From the NCBI RefSeq assembly GCF_004795105.1, contig NZ_SSBL01000012.1, positions 119,053 to 183,052 of the forward strand: a stretch of 64,000 bases of DNA. The letters are read 5' to 3'. The DNA is from Streptomyces sp. A0642. GTDB taxonomy: Bacteria > Actinomycetota > Actinomycetes > Streptomycetales > Streptomycetaceae. How positions within the stretch are numbered: position 1 is the stretch's first letter; every line of letters begins with the position of its first letter. The notes under the pieces were generated by a model, which was not told the origin of the DNA, did not search any database, and worked only from the letters and a program-made list of their open reading frames with translations. Below are positions 26,267-35,356 of the stretch, one piece after another. Both the position numbers and the translations under genes were made by a program.

Positions 26267-26294
26267 CCCTGTCCCGGCCCGAGCCGGGACAGGG
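26267..26294. terminator. Bidirectional terminator between esterase and beta-galactosidase
   Basis: A perfect 12-bp stem (CCCTGTCCCGGC and complement) with a CCGA loop lies in the 50-base gap between the two convergent stop codons. Confidence 0.8.
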
Positions 26295-26306
26295 ACCACG
26301 GGTGGT

Positions 26307-29186
26307 TCAGCCCAGCGCGGAGAACAGGAACGAGAACTCCGCCGGCGCCGCGTCGAGCCGGTGCTCCGGCAGCACGCCCGGTCCGCACGACTGCGAGCCG
26401 ATGCCCTGCAACGCATGGTCCAGGTTGACCCACACGCGGTCCCCGGCCACCAGATCCCTCCCGTGCTCCGCCGCGTCCAGGTGCTCGCTCGTCCAGCGAC
26501 GCGCGGTGAACCAGAACGGCGTGGTGCCCTCGGCCCGCAGCCCCGCACCGCCGGCCTCCGTGAGCTCCGCCCAGCGCACGTCGACGCGGGCCCCGTTCTC
26601 CTGGGGCCTGACGTACGGGGTCTGGAGCGCGTCCACCGTCCGCTCCCACGTCCCGAGCATCGCCGCCGCCCGGGTGTCCGGGTAGGCCTCGCCCGGTCCG
26701 CCGCCGGACCACCGCGCATCCCCGTACGCCGCCGGCAGCCCGAACCGGATGCCGAGCCGGGGCAACGGAACCCGCCAGTCGCCCTCCGGCGCCACGGACA
26801 CCGTCAGCCCGAGCCGGTCCCCGGCGGCCGTCCACCGGTACGTGGTCCGCAGCCCGAGGTCCCAGCCCGCCGGGGCCACCCGGGTCCGGACGGTCAGCGC
26901 GTCCCCGTCCGCCTCGACCGCGTCGATCCGGTGCCGCATCCGGTGCAGCCCCAGCTCCCGCCACCGCAGCCCGTACCGCTCGTCCGGCTGCCAGGCCGCC
27001 CCGTTGTCGTTGTCGGTGGGCGCGCGCCACACATCCAGCCGCAGCGCCTCCACCGGAACGTCCCCGATGCGCACCGGCGCCCCGGTCGCCGCGTCGAAGA
27101 CGCCCGGTCCGAGGGTGATCACGCCCCCTGACCGCACCGGACGATCACCGGCGGCCGGTGCCGGGGCGGCCGGTGCGCCCGTCTCCGCCTGGCCCCACGC
27201 CACCACGTGTCCGCGCTCGCCCCAAGCGGTGTCCTCGGCGAGCACCGCCCGTACCGTCCACAGGCCGTCGCCCGCGGCGCCGGGCGTGACCTCCGTCGAA
27301 GCGCCCGGCGGCAGGTCCGGCACGGCCAGGGCTCCCGAGGCGACGACCTTGCCGTCCACCTCGTGCGACCAGACGAACTCGAGGTGCCCCAGCCCGGCGA
27401 AGTCGTACCCGTTGGTGACCGCGAACGAACCGGCCGCGGTCCCCGGGCCGATCCGCACCGGCTCGATGACCTTCTTGTACTCGACGAGCCCGGGGGAGGG
27501 CGTGCGGTCCGGGAAGAGCAGCCCGTCGCAGACGAAGTTGCCGTCGTGCAGTTCCTCGCCGAAGTCCCCGCCGTACGCGAAGCCGTGCTCCGGGTGGGCG
27601 AGGCCGTGGTCGATCCACTCCCAGACGAAGCCGCCCTGGCAGCGCTCGTACCGCTCGAAGAGCCGCTGGTACTCGCTGAGTCCGCCCGGCCCGTTGCCCA
27701 TGGCGTGCCCGTACTCGCACATGATGAACGGCATCGCGCGGCGCCGGGCGTCGAGGCCGGCGTCGGCCAAGGGCTCCTCCGCCCGCTTGCCGATGAGCTC
27801 GACCTCGGCGTGCGTCGGATACATCCGTGAGTACAGGTCGACGTCCGCGCAGGACAGATCGCCCTCATAGTGCAGCAGCCGCTCCGGGTCGCGGCCCCTG
27901 ATCCACTCGGCCATCGCGGTCAGGCCGCGGCCCGAACCGCACTCGTTGCCCAGGGACCAGATGATCACCGAGGCGTGGTTCTTGTCGCGCTCGACCATGC
28001 GGGCGGCGCGGTCGAGCAGGGCGGGGATCCACCGCTCGTCGTCGACGGGGTTGCCCCGCCACTCCAGGTCGACGAAGCCGTGCGTCTCCAGATCGCACTC
28101 GTCGATCACCCAGAGGCCCAGCTCGTCGCACAGGTCGAGGAAGGCGGGATGCGGCGGATAGTGGCTGGTCCGCACCGCGTTGATGTTGTGCTGCTTCATC
28201 AGCACCAGATCCCGCCGCATCGTGGCCGCGTCGACGGCCCGGCCCGTCTCGGGGTGGAACTCGTGCCGGTTCACCCCGCGGAACAGCAGCCGCCGGCCGT
28301 TGACCTTGATGACGCCGTCCTCGACGGCGACCGTACGGAAGCCGACCCGCAGCGGTATCCGTTCGCCGGCCGTCACCAGTTCCGCGTCGTACAGCCGGGG
28401 CGTCTCGGCGGTCCACGGCTCGACCGGCAGCGTCACGGCCTCGCCCGCCGCCATGTCGACGCCCAGCTCGGGCACCAGGACCCGGCCCTCCGCTCCCTCG
28501 CACTCCACGCGCAGCGTCCCGGAGCCGTCGCGGTGGTCGTACCCCGCATGCACGAAGAAGTCCCGGGCGGCGCCCGGCGGCCGGTGCAGCAGGGTGACCT
28601 CACGGAAGATGCCCGGCAGCCACCACTGGTCCTGGTCCTCCAGATAGCTTCCCGACGACCACGCGTGCACCCGTACGGCGAGGACGTTCGCGCCGGGCTC
28701 CAGCAGATCGCCCACGGCGAACTCGTGCGGCAGCCTCGACCCCTTGAAGTCACCCAGCTCCCGGCCGTTGAGCCATACCCGGGCGCACGATTCCACGCCG
28801 TCGAACCGGAGCACGAACTCGCCGTCCAGAGGCCGGTCGCCGGGCAGCGTGAACGTCCGCAGATGGTCACCCGTCGGGTTCTCGGACGGCACCCGCGGCG
28901 GATCGACGGGGAAGGGATAGACGACGTTCGTGTACGCGGGTGCGCCCCCGGCCCCCTGGAGCACCCAGTGGCCGGGCACCGCGACCGTCCCCCATGCCGA
29001 GGCGTCGAAGCCCGGCCGGGCGAACGATTCGTCCTCGGTGCCGGCCCCCGGCGAGAGCCGGAAGGCCCACGCGCCGTTCAGGGACATCCGCCAGGCGTCG
29101 GATGCCGCGTACCAGGACCGCGGCGCCAGGCCCCCGGTACCCGGGCCCGGATCCTCGTACCAGGACAGCGTGTCGGTGCGGCTCAT
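26307..29186 (-). CDS. lacZ: Beta-galactosidase, GH2 (LacZ type)
   Basis: This 959-residue protein has the full LacZ domain series: sugar-binding jelly roll, two immunoglobulin-like domains around a TIM barrel, and the C-terminal beta-galactosidase small-chain domain (from about residue 700; DVWRAPTDNDNGA). Acid/base Glu415 is in IIWSLGNECGSG and nucleophile Glu491 in FIMCEYGHAMGNG. No signal peptide is seen, so it acts on imported galactosides in the cytoplasm. The start at 29186 has GAGGAG just upstream. A LacI-like site lies 51 bases before the start. Confidence 0.95.
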   Translation of the reverse strand: MSRTDTLSWYEDPGPGTGGLAPRSWYAASDAWRMSLNGAWAFRLSPGAGTEDESFARPGFDASAWGTVAVPGHWVLQGAGGAPAYTNVVYPFPVDPPRVPSENPTGDHLRTFTLPGDRPLDGEFVLRFDGVESCARVWLNGRELGDFKGSRLPHEFAVGDLLEPGANVLAVRVHAWSSGSYLEDQDQWWLPGIFREVTLLHRPPGAARDFFVHAGYDHRDGSGTLRVECEGAEGRVLVPELGVDMAAGEAVTLPVEPWTAETPRLYDAELVTAGERIPLRVGFRTVAVEDGVIKVNGRRLLFRGVNRHEFHPETGRAVDAATMRRDLVLMKQHNINAVRTSHYPPHPAFLDLCDELGLWVIDECDLETHGFVDLEWRGNPVDDERWIPALLDRAARMVERDKNHASVIIWSLGNECGSGRGLTAMAEWIRGRDPERLLHYEGDLSCADVDLYSRMYPTHAEVELIGKRAEEPLADAGLDARRRAMPFIMCEYGHAMGNGPGGLSEYQRLFERYERCQGGFVWEWIDHGLAHPEHGFAYGGDFGEELHDGNFVCDGLLFPDRTPSPGLVEYKKVIEPVRIGPGTAAGSFAVTNGYDFAGLGHLEFVWSHEVDGKVVASGALAVPDLPPGASTEVTPGAAGDGLWTVRAVLAEDTAWGERGHVVAWGQAETGAPAAPAPAAGDRPVRSGGVITLGPGVFDAATGAPVRIGDVPVEALRLDVWRAPTDNDNGAAWQPDERYGLRWRELGLHRMRHRIDAVEADGDALTVRTRVAPAGWDLGLRTTYRWTAAGDRLGLTVSVAPEGDWRVPLPRLGIRFGLPAAYGDARWSGGGPGEAYPDTRAAAMLGTWERTVDALQTPYVRPQENGARVDVRWAELTEAGGAGLRAEGTTPFWFTARRWTSEHLDAAEHGRDLVAGDRVWVNLDHALQGIGSQSCGPGVLPEHRLDAAPAEFSFLFSALG

Positions 29187-29236
29187 GGTTCTCCTCGCTC
29201 GGGAACGCCCTTTCTCGGGTTGACGGTAACCACGAA

Positions 29237-29248
29237 TGAACCGTTTCA
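29237..29248. promoter_or_regulatory. LacI-type operator upstream of beta-galactosidase
   Basis: Read toward the gene the site is TGAAACGGTTCA, a near-perfect palindrome around a central CG, which is the usual LacI-family pattern. It sits in the leftward promoter region of the beta-galactosidase gene. The regulator gene is not in this window. Confidence 0.5.
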
Positions 29249-29463
29249 ACAAGGGATGCCGGCCGAGACGTTCGCAACCGGGAGATCCGGAGGAGGCGCG
29301 CGGTGCCGCGGGCAGGCCGGTCCCTTCCCCTGTTCCTCGAGGCCGGTGCGGTGGCGGGCGGAACGCTCGAGCGGTCCGGCACCGGGGCCGCCGGGAGCGA
29401 AGCGGGTGCCATCGTCCCCGTCCCGGGCGAACCCGGCCCCGGGGCAGTTCACCTGACCGCAGG

Positions 29464-30417
29464 TCAGATCCAGCCGCGGCGGGCCGCGATGACGCCGGCC
29501 TGGAAGCGGTTCACGGCGCCCAGGAGTTCGTGGAGGCGGCTCATGCGCCGACGCATGGTGCGGACCGACCAGCCGAGCTGGCGGGCTATGGCCTCGTCCT
29601 TGAGGCCGCTGACCAGCAGGGTGAGCAGGAGGCGGTCCTCTTCGCCGAGCGGGTCCTCGCCGGGGACGTCGAGCGGCAGGGCCTGTTTCCAGCACAGTTC
29701 CCAGTAGTCGGTGAGGGCGTCCAGCAGAGCTGAGGGGCGGATGACCGCGGCGCGCACCCCGTCGAGGTCCAGGGAGAGCGGCATCAGCGCCAGCCGGCGG
29801 TCCGCGATGGCCAGCTTGATCCGCAGCCCCGGCATCACCCGGGCCTGCTCGCCCCGGCGCACGAGCCCGCGGATGTCGTCCAGTACCCCCGGCCACTCCA
29901 GCGCCTCGGGGGCGTAGACCGCGCGGTAGCGCACCCCCCGCCCCAGGGCCGTGCTCTCCACCGGGTTGGAGGTGGTCAGCGCGTACGGCGGCCGGTCCAG
30001 CGTCATGACGTCCTCGCGCGCCTCCTGCTGGAGCCGGACGAACCAGCGGCCGAGCGCCTCGCGGCCGGTGGTGATCTCCACCTCGTCCTCCCCGGCGGCA
30101 CCGGTCTGGGCCGCCGCGAAGAGACGGGACAGCTCGTGCGCCGCCGAACGGACCCGGTCCAGCTCCGCGGCTCTGGCCCGTACCAGCGACTCGACCGCGG
30201 CTCCCGGCTCGATCGCCGCGTACCGCCGCCGGACACCCGCGAGCCGGCCGACCAGGCCGTGGTCGTGCAACCGGTCCAGCGCCCTGGCGGCGCGGAGGGA
30301 GGAGCAGCCGAGGTCGGCGGCGAGTTCGGCCGGCGCCGCCGAGCGCCGGGCCAGCACGGCCCGGTAGACGCTCTCGTCGAACGGGTCGATGCCTGCGGGC
30401 GTGAGCTCGGTTGTCAT
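29464..30417 (-). CDS. TrmB/LuxR-type transcriptional regulator
   Basis: This 317-residue protein has two potential DNA-binding parts. Residues about 1-75 form a TrmB-like winged helix (AELAADLGCSSLRAARALD and RLHDHGLV). Residues about 255-317 form a LuxR-type HTH (GLKDEAIARQLGWSVRTMRRRM). The middle resembles the regulatory region of TrmB proteins. It diverges from the giant subtilase with 91 bases between starts, so it probably controls that protease. The ATG at 30417 lacks a clear ribosome site. Confidence 0.82.
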   Translation of the reverse strand: MTTELTPAGIDPFDESVYRAVLARRSAAPAELAADLGCSSLRAARALDRLHDHGLVGRLAGVRRRYAAIEPGAAVESLVRARAAELDRVRSAAHELSRLFAAAQTGAAGEDEVEITTGREALGRWFVRLQQEAREDVMTLDRPPYALTTSNPVESTALGRGVRYRAVYAPEALEWPGVLDDIRGLVRRGEQARVMPGLRIKLAIADRRLALMPLSLDLDGVRAAVIRPSALLDALTDYWELCWKQALPLDVPGEDPLGEEDRLLLTLLVSGLKDEAIARQLGWSVRTMRRRMSRLHELLGAVNRFQAGVIAARRGWI

Positions 30418-30508
30418 ATGCGGATACTGGCCCACCTGTGCCAGCGTCAGCAATGGGCCGCCGAGATCTGTTGTACGGAGAGTGACTTGGGCACTAGGAC
30501 CTTTACTC

Positions 30509-33500
30509 ATGGCCAAGAACACACGAAGACTCCGACGCCTGGTGGCCGGAACGGTCACCACCGTCGCGCTCGCCGGGACGCTCACCGCGATACCCGGCGC
30601 CACGACCGCCACCGCGAACTCAACCGTCCCCGACCAGCGGGTCATCGTCGAACTGTCCGGGGACGCCGCGGTCGCCGCCGCCCCCGGCGGCTCGCTCACC
30701 TCGTCGGCGTCCGCCTCCGCCGTCAGCGACGCCCGGCAGGCCCTGACGGTGCGCCAGAACGCCTTCGTCGGGACCGTGCGCAAAGCCGGACTGCATCCCG
30801 CCGCACCGCGCAGGCTCGGCCTGCTCGTCAATGCCGTGGCGATGACGGTGCCCGCCTCCGAGGAGGCGCGGCTGGCAGCCCTGCCGGGCGTCACCGCCGT
30901 CCGTCGCGACACCCGCATGCAGGTGCAGACGGACGTCAGCGTGCCGCTGACCGGAGCGCCCGAGGTCTGGAAGCGCGAGGACCCGGCCGGGGTGAAGGCC
31001 ACCGGCAAGGGCACCGTCGTGGCGGTCGTGGACAGCGGCGTGGACTACGGCCACCCGGACCTGGGCGGCGGCTTCGGCGAGGGCCACAAGGTCGTCGGAG
31101 GCTTCGACTTCGCCAACGGCGACGGCGACCCGATGGACGACAACGGTCACGGCACCCACGTCGCGGGCATCATCGCGGGCAGGGCGGCCCGGAAGGGGGG
31201 CGTCACCGGTATGGCGCCCGACGCGCGCCTGCTCGCCTACAAGGTCACCGACGCGGGCGGCAGCGCCTACACCTCCGACATCATCGCCGCGATCGAGGCG
31301 GCGACCGATCCGGCCAATCCCCACCGGGCCGACGTCATCAACATGAGCCTCGGCGGCCCCGGTGACGGCACCGATCCGCTGGGCCGCGCGGCGACCGCCG
31401 CCGTGCGGACCGGCGTGGTCGTCGTCGCGGCGGCGGGCAACGCCGGACCCGGCAGCGGCACCGTCAGCACCCCGGCGTCGGCCGACGGTGTCATCGCGGT
31501 GGGCGCCTCCACCAGCGGGCTGCGGATGCCCAGCGCGTACCTGGCGGGCGAGAAGCCCGAACTGATCCAGACGTACCGGGGCATCCTGTCCGCGAACCCG
31601 CCCCGGGAACCGGTCACCGGGCGGCTCGTGGACGTGGGCGAGGGCACAGCCGAGGACTGGAAGCGGGTCGGTGACGTACGCGGCAAGATCCTGCGGGCCG
31701 ACATCCTCGTCCCGCCCAGCACAGACGTCCTGAGCCTGCGGGACATCAACTGGGCCCGCGAGGCCGAGAAGCGCGGCGCACTCGCCGTACTCGGCGGTCT
31801 CCCGGTCAACGACGGGCCCCAGCTCGCCGCCGCCCCGGGGACGGTCGAGGTCCCGGCGACCCCCGGCCGCCCCGACTTCGCCCGGACCGCGGCCTCCGGC
31901 GACTCGCTGCGCATGGACCGCCTGGTCGTCATGGGCATCGACACGACCCAGTACGCCCAGCTGAGCCGTGAACTGGCCGCCGGCAAGGTGTCCGTCACCC
32001 TGCGAGGCACCGACTCCACCGACGAGATCGCCTCCTTCTCCTCGCGCGGCCCCGGCACCGGTTTCGGCCTCAAACCCGATGTCGTCGCACCCGGCGTGGA
32101 GATCCGCTCCGCGATCCCCACCTCCATGTACGAGCCCGGTGTCTACCGCATGTCCGGCACCTCGATGGCGAGCCCGCACGTCGCCGGAGCAGCCGCCCTG
32201 CTGCGCCAACTGCGCCCGGACCAGGGCCCGGACGGGATCAGGTCCGCCCTGGTCGGCACCGCGAAGCCGCTTCCCGGCAGCGGCCCCACCACCCAGGGCG
32301 GCGGGCGGCTCGACGTGGCCGCCGCGGCGTCGGCCACCCTCGGCGCCTCCCCGGCGACCGTCTCGTTCGGCCTCGCCGACCTGGCGGACAGGACCGTCGG
32401 CGCCACCGCGAAGGTGAAGCTGACCAATGCCGGCAACGAACCGCTGACCACCACCCTCAGCAGCACCGGCCCCACCACGCTTTCCCCGGCGCGGGTCACC
32501 GTCCCCGCCCGGGGGTCCGCGACCGTCACCGTCACCCTGCGCGCCGGCCGGCCGGTCACCGACACGGAGATCAGCGGGCGGATCACGGCCACTCCCGCGC
32601 GTGGCCCGGCCCTCCGGGTGCCGTACCTGCTCGTCGTCCGCCACCTGGTCGTCCAGGCGTCCCCCGACCCGAGCGACGGCCGTTCCACGGTGCACATCGC
32701 CACTCCGGCAGCCCTGAGCGCGCCGCCGCAGATCGTCGTCACTCCTCCGCGCGGCAGGGCCTTCACGCTCTCCGCCACCATGAACGGCGCCGGCTACTAC
32801 CAGGCCGACGTGACCGGGAAGGCGGCCGGCGCCTACCGGCTGGCCGTGCGGGCCACGACCGCGGACGGCCGGCGCATCACCGGAGCCGGCGCCTTCGAGG
32901 TCACTCCCGTGGGCAGCCGCGGCGACCGCTGGGAGCCCATCGGCCCCAACAGCGAGGCCGGCCACGTCGCGCTCACGCCCGCCCGGCCGAAGCAGGCGGT
33001 CGTGACCCAGTTCGAGAAGGCCGCTCCCTGGCTGACCACCGACGGCGGCGCCCACTGGCGCCAGGTGGGCCGGCTGCCCGTCGCCGACGGCGACGGCACC
33101 GGACCCGTCGTGGTCGACGCCCGCCGCCCCGCCCGCTGGTGGTACGCCGTGAACACGGTCGGCGACCCGACCCGTCGGGGCACGATCCTGCGGACCGACG
33201 ACAACGGCCGTACCTGGCGCAAGCTCGACGTGCCCGACGCGCACATCGACGAACTCGTCGCGGACGAGCAGACCCGCACCCTCGCCGCGATGGTCGGCGG
33301 CTCGCTGATGGTCAGCACGGACGCGGGCGACAGCTGGGACGTGTATCCCACCGGCGTGACCGGTTCGGTCCGCGACGCGACCCTCGTCGGCGACACCCTG
33401 TACCTGGCGACCTTCAACGACGTCTGGCGGATCGACGGCGTCGGCAAGGGTGACCCCGGGGCGGCACACCTCCTCCTGGGCGGGCCGGGGACCGACGTCC

Positions 33501-34732
33501 AGGGCATGGCGGCCGACTCCACGGTGGTGGCGGCGTACGTTCCCGGTACGGGCGTCCGGGGCTCCTACGACAAGGGCCGCACCTGGTCCACCCTGCTGCC
33601 ACTGGAGGAAGGCGGCCACGGACTGTCGGCCTCCGGCGGCGACCTCTACCTGAACGCGCTGTTCGGCGCCGGGCAGGTGAGCCGTGACCACGGCAGGACC
33701 TGGAAGCCGGCCCCCGGCCCCTCCCGGGCCGCCGTGGCGATGGACTACGACCGCTGGGCCGACGGCTCGGTGACGGTCTCCAGCGAACAGGACGGCCTGT
33801 ACCGGGGCTCCGCCGACGGCACCGGCTACCGGAGGATCGGCGTCCAAGGCCTCACCCCGTTCGCCCTGGCGGCCAGCGGCGACCAGTTGCTCGCCGGCAC
33901 GGCGAGCGGCGTCTACCGCACCGCGATGCCCGTCGCGAGCCCGGAATGGGGCCAGTCCGGCGGAGAGGGCATGAACGGCCTCCTCACCTCGCACATCGCC
34001 GTCGCGGCCAAGGACACCACAGTGGTGTGGCAGGTCCGGCGCACCGCTACCGGTCTCTTCAAGGTCTTCCGCAGCGGTGACGCGGGCCGGACCTGGCAGC
34101 TGAGGGGCACGTCGTCGGAGACACCGACCTCGATCCTGGTCCACCCCGCCGACCCCGACCGGGTGGCGGTCAGCTTCAGCAGCGCCTTCGGCCACGGGCT
34201 GTTCACGACCCTCGACGGCGGCAGGACCTGGAAGAACCTCTTCCACGAGCGGCCCTTCACGGCCATGGCCGGTGACCCGCACGACCCGCTGCGCCTGTGG
34301 CTCGGCAACAGCTCGGGCCTCTACCGCTCGGACGACGGCGGCGTCACCAAGACCAAGGTCGCCGAGGGCCCCGTCTCCGCGATCGTGAAGGACGGACGGC
34401 GGCTGATCGTCGGCGGTTCGTCGGTCCGGGTCAGCACCGATGACGGCAAGACCTTCCGCACCGCCGACACCGGCCCGCTCGCCCTCCACGTCTCGGACCT
34501 GCTGAGGGTCGGCGGAGCGGTCTACGCGGCCACCGCCGGATCGAGGGAGACCGGGCTCGTCCAGGGCGGCCGGGGCGTACTGCGCAGCACCGACAACGGT
34601 CTGACGTGGGAGAACGTCTCGACCGGCCTGCAGAACACCAACACCACCAAGCTGGCCGCAGCCTCCGACGGCCGGACGCTCTACGTCGGTACGGTCGATG
34701 GCGGGGTGCACCGTCTGAAACTGCGCCGCTGA
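30509..34732 (+). CDS. Giant secreted S8 subtilase with BNR/Asp-box propeller
   Basis: This 1407-residue protein starts with a signal peptide (about residues 1-37) and an I9-like propeptide. The subtilisin domain has Asp175 in VVAVVDSGVDY, His214 in NGHGTHVAGI and Ser552 in SGTSMASPHVAG, with a PA-like insertion between His and Ser. A beta-sandwich region (about 610-800) leads into a C-terminal propeller with at least nine Asp-box units (for example TTDGGAHW, RTDDNGRTW, STDAGDSW, SRDHGRTW, TTLDGGRTW, RSTDNGLTW). AGGA lies 9 bases before the ATG. It should act as an extracellular protease. A TrmB/LuxR regulator gene diverges from it. Confidence 0.93.
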   Translation: MAKNTRRLRRLVAGTVTTVALAGTLTAIPGATTATANSTVPDQRVIVELSGDAAVAAAPGGSLTSSASASAVSDARQALTVRQNAFVGTVRKAGLHPAAPRRLGLLVNAVAMTVPASEEARLAALPGVTAVRRDTRMQVQTDVSVPLTGAPEVWKREDPAGVKATGKGTVVAVVDSGVDYGHPDLGGGFGEGHKVVGGFDFANGDGDPMDDNGHGTHVAGIIAGRAARKGGVTGMAPDARLLAYKVTDAGGSAYTSDIIAAIEAATDPANPHRADVINMSLGGPGDGTDPLGRAATAAVRTGVVVVAAAGNAGPGSGTVSTPASADGVIAVGASTSGLRMPSAYLAGEKPELIQTYRGILSANPPREPVTGRLVDVGEGTAEDWKRVGDVRGKILRADILVPPSTDVLSLRDINWAREAEKRGALAVLGGLPVNDGPQLAAAPGTVEVPATPGRPDFARTAASGDSLRMDRLVVMGIDTTQYAQLSRELAAGKVSVTLRGTDSTDEIASFSSRGPGTGFGLKPDVVAPGVEIRSAIPTSMYEPGVYRMSGTSMASPHVAGAAALLRQLRPDQGPDGIRSALVGTAKPLPGSGPTTQGGGRLDVAAAASATLGASPATVSFGLADLADRTVGATAKVKLTNAGNEPLTTTLSSTGPTTLSPARVTVPARGSATVTVTLRAGRPVTDTEISGRITATPARGPALRVPYLLVVRHLVVQASPDPSDGRSTVHIATPAALSAPPQIVVTPPRGRAFTLSATMNGAGYYQADVTGKAAGAYRLAVRATTADGRRITGAGAFEVTPVGSRGDRWEPIGPNSEAGHVALTPARPKQAVVTQFEKAAPWLTTDGGAHWRQVGRLPVADGDGTGPVVVDARRPARWWYAVNTVGDPTRRGTILRTDDNGRTWRKLDVPDAHIDELVADEQTRTLAAMVGGSLMVSTDAGDSWDVYPTGVTGSVRDATLVGDTLYLATFNDVWRIDGVGKGDPGAAHLLLGGPGTDVQGMAADSTVVAAYVPGTGVRGSYDKGRTWSTLLPLEEGGHGLSASGGDLYLNALFGAGQVSRDHGRTWKPAPGPSRAAVAMDYDRWADGSVTVSSEQDGLYRGSADGTGYRRIGVQGLTPFALAASGDQLLAGTASGVYRTAMPVASPEWGQSGGEGMNGLLTSHIAVAAKDTTVVWQVRRTATGLFKVFRSGDAGRTWQLRGTSSETPTSILVHPADPDRVAVSFSSAFGHGLFTTLDGGRTWKNLFHERPFTAMAGDPHDPLRLWLGNSSGLYRSDDGGVTKTKVAEGPVSAIVKDGRRLIVGGSSVRVSTDDGKTFRTADTGPLALHVSDLLRVGGAVYAATAGSRETGLVQGGRGVLRSTDNGLTWENVSTGLQNTNTTKLAAASDGRTLYVGTVDGGVHRLKLRR

Positions 34733-34756
34733 CCCGCCCCGGAGGCGTCGGACGCG

Positions 34757-34824
34757 ACCGGCGCGTCCGCGGGACCGGCGGGACTGCCCGGCACCGGCGT
34801 GTCCGTGTGACCGGCGGGTCCGCG
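34757..34824. repeat. Three imperfect 15-bp repeats
   Basis: ACCGGCGCGTCCGCG (34757), ACCGGCGTGTCCGTG (34793) and ACCGGCGGGTCCGCG (34810) are near-copies in direct orientation after the subtilase gene. No function is apparent. Confidence 0.5.
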
Positions 34825-34853
34825 CGGCCGCAGTGAGCGGGTGACTGGAACGC

Positions 34854-34892
34854 GCGACGGCCGGGCCCGGAAGCCCCGGGCCCGGCCGTCGC
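34854..34892. terminator. Strong hairpin downstream of subtilase
   Basis: A perfect 17-bp stem with an AAGCC loop lies about 120 bases after the subtilase stop. The arms begin GCGACGGCCGGG and end CCCGGCCGTCGC. It is the most likely terminator of the long protease transcript. Confidence 0.72.
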
Positions 34893-35057
34893 TCGTGCCC
34901 ATGGCCGGGGGAGGCGCTCCCGCCCGCCGGCCGCGGCGCCGTTCCCCGCACGTGCGATCGCCGCAAGACCCCGGCCCGCGGCGCACGGACAGGAGCGGCA
35001 CCCCACTTCGGGCCCGGTCCCGGCGCACGAGGGGGCGTGCCAGGGCCCGGACATGCA

Positions 35058-35084
35058 AAAGACCCCAGAGAAACTGGGGTCTTT
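35058..35084 (-). terminator. Rho-independent terminator of tRNA-Leu
   Basis: Read on the minus strand, GACCCCAG pairs with CTGGGGTC around a five-base loop and is flanked by AAA and TTTT. It begins three bases after the tRNA 3' end. This is one of the few canonical T-tailed terminators in the window. Confidence 0.9.
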
Positions 35085-35086
35085 GC

Positions 35087-35174
35087 TGGTGTCCGAGGGG
35101 GGACTTGAACCCCCACGCCCGATAAAGGGCACTAGCACCTCAAGCTAGCGCGTCTGCCATTCCGCCACCCGGAC
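35087..35174 (-). tRNA. tRNA-Leu (anticodon GAG)
   Basis: The minus strand folds as a class II tRNA. The acceptor GTCCGGG pairs with CTCGGAC, with A73 and an encoded CCA. The anticodon stem CTAGC/GCTAG holds the loop TTGAGGT, giving anticodon GAG. A long variable arm (TGCCC...GGGCG) and a T arm GGGGGTTCAAGTCCCCC follow. It reads CUC and CUU leucine codons. A possible -10 box (TATGGT on the minus strand, 35217-35222) lies 43 bases upstream. No attachment-site duplication was found beside it. Confidence 0.97.
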
Positions 35175-35356
35175 TAGGTGTCTGTCTCGCGGGCCCGGCC
35201 CGTTCCGACGTGGAAAACCATAGCAAACATCGGGGGGTGCTCGATCACGCCCCCTTCGTGTGACGGGCGTGTGACGAGGGGCGGGCGGCCTTGGGTACGC
35301 GGGCCGGGCGCGGGAGGATGAGGGGGAGCACCACAGCGACAGTGGAGGGAACCAGC

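Larger units (their letters stand above)
34733..35056. other. Gene-free interval between subtilase and tRNA-Leu
   Basis: No convincing coding frame is seen. The interval holds three short imperfect repeats (34757-34824) and a strong hairpin (34854-34892). The remaining 160 bases are featureless GC-rich sequence. Confidence 0.6.

Noticed and set aside
30620..35116. A 1498-codon open frame on the minus strand opposite the subtilase
   Set aside because: It is antisense to a protein with a complete catalytic triad and Asp-boxes. It also runs into the tRNA region. High third-position G+C produces such frames.
35087..35174. Attachment site of an integrated element at tRNA-Leu
   Set aside because: No duplicated tRNA 3' segment, integrase, excisionase or replication gene is visible on either side within the window.
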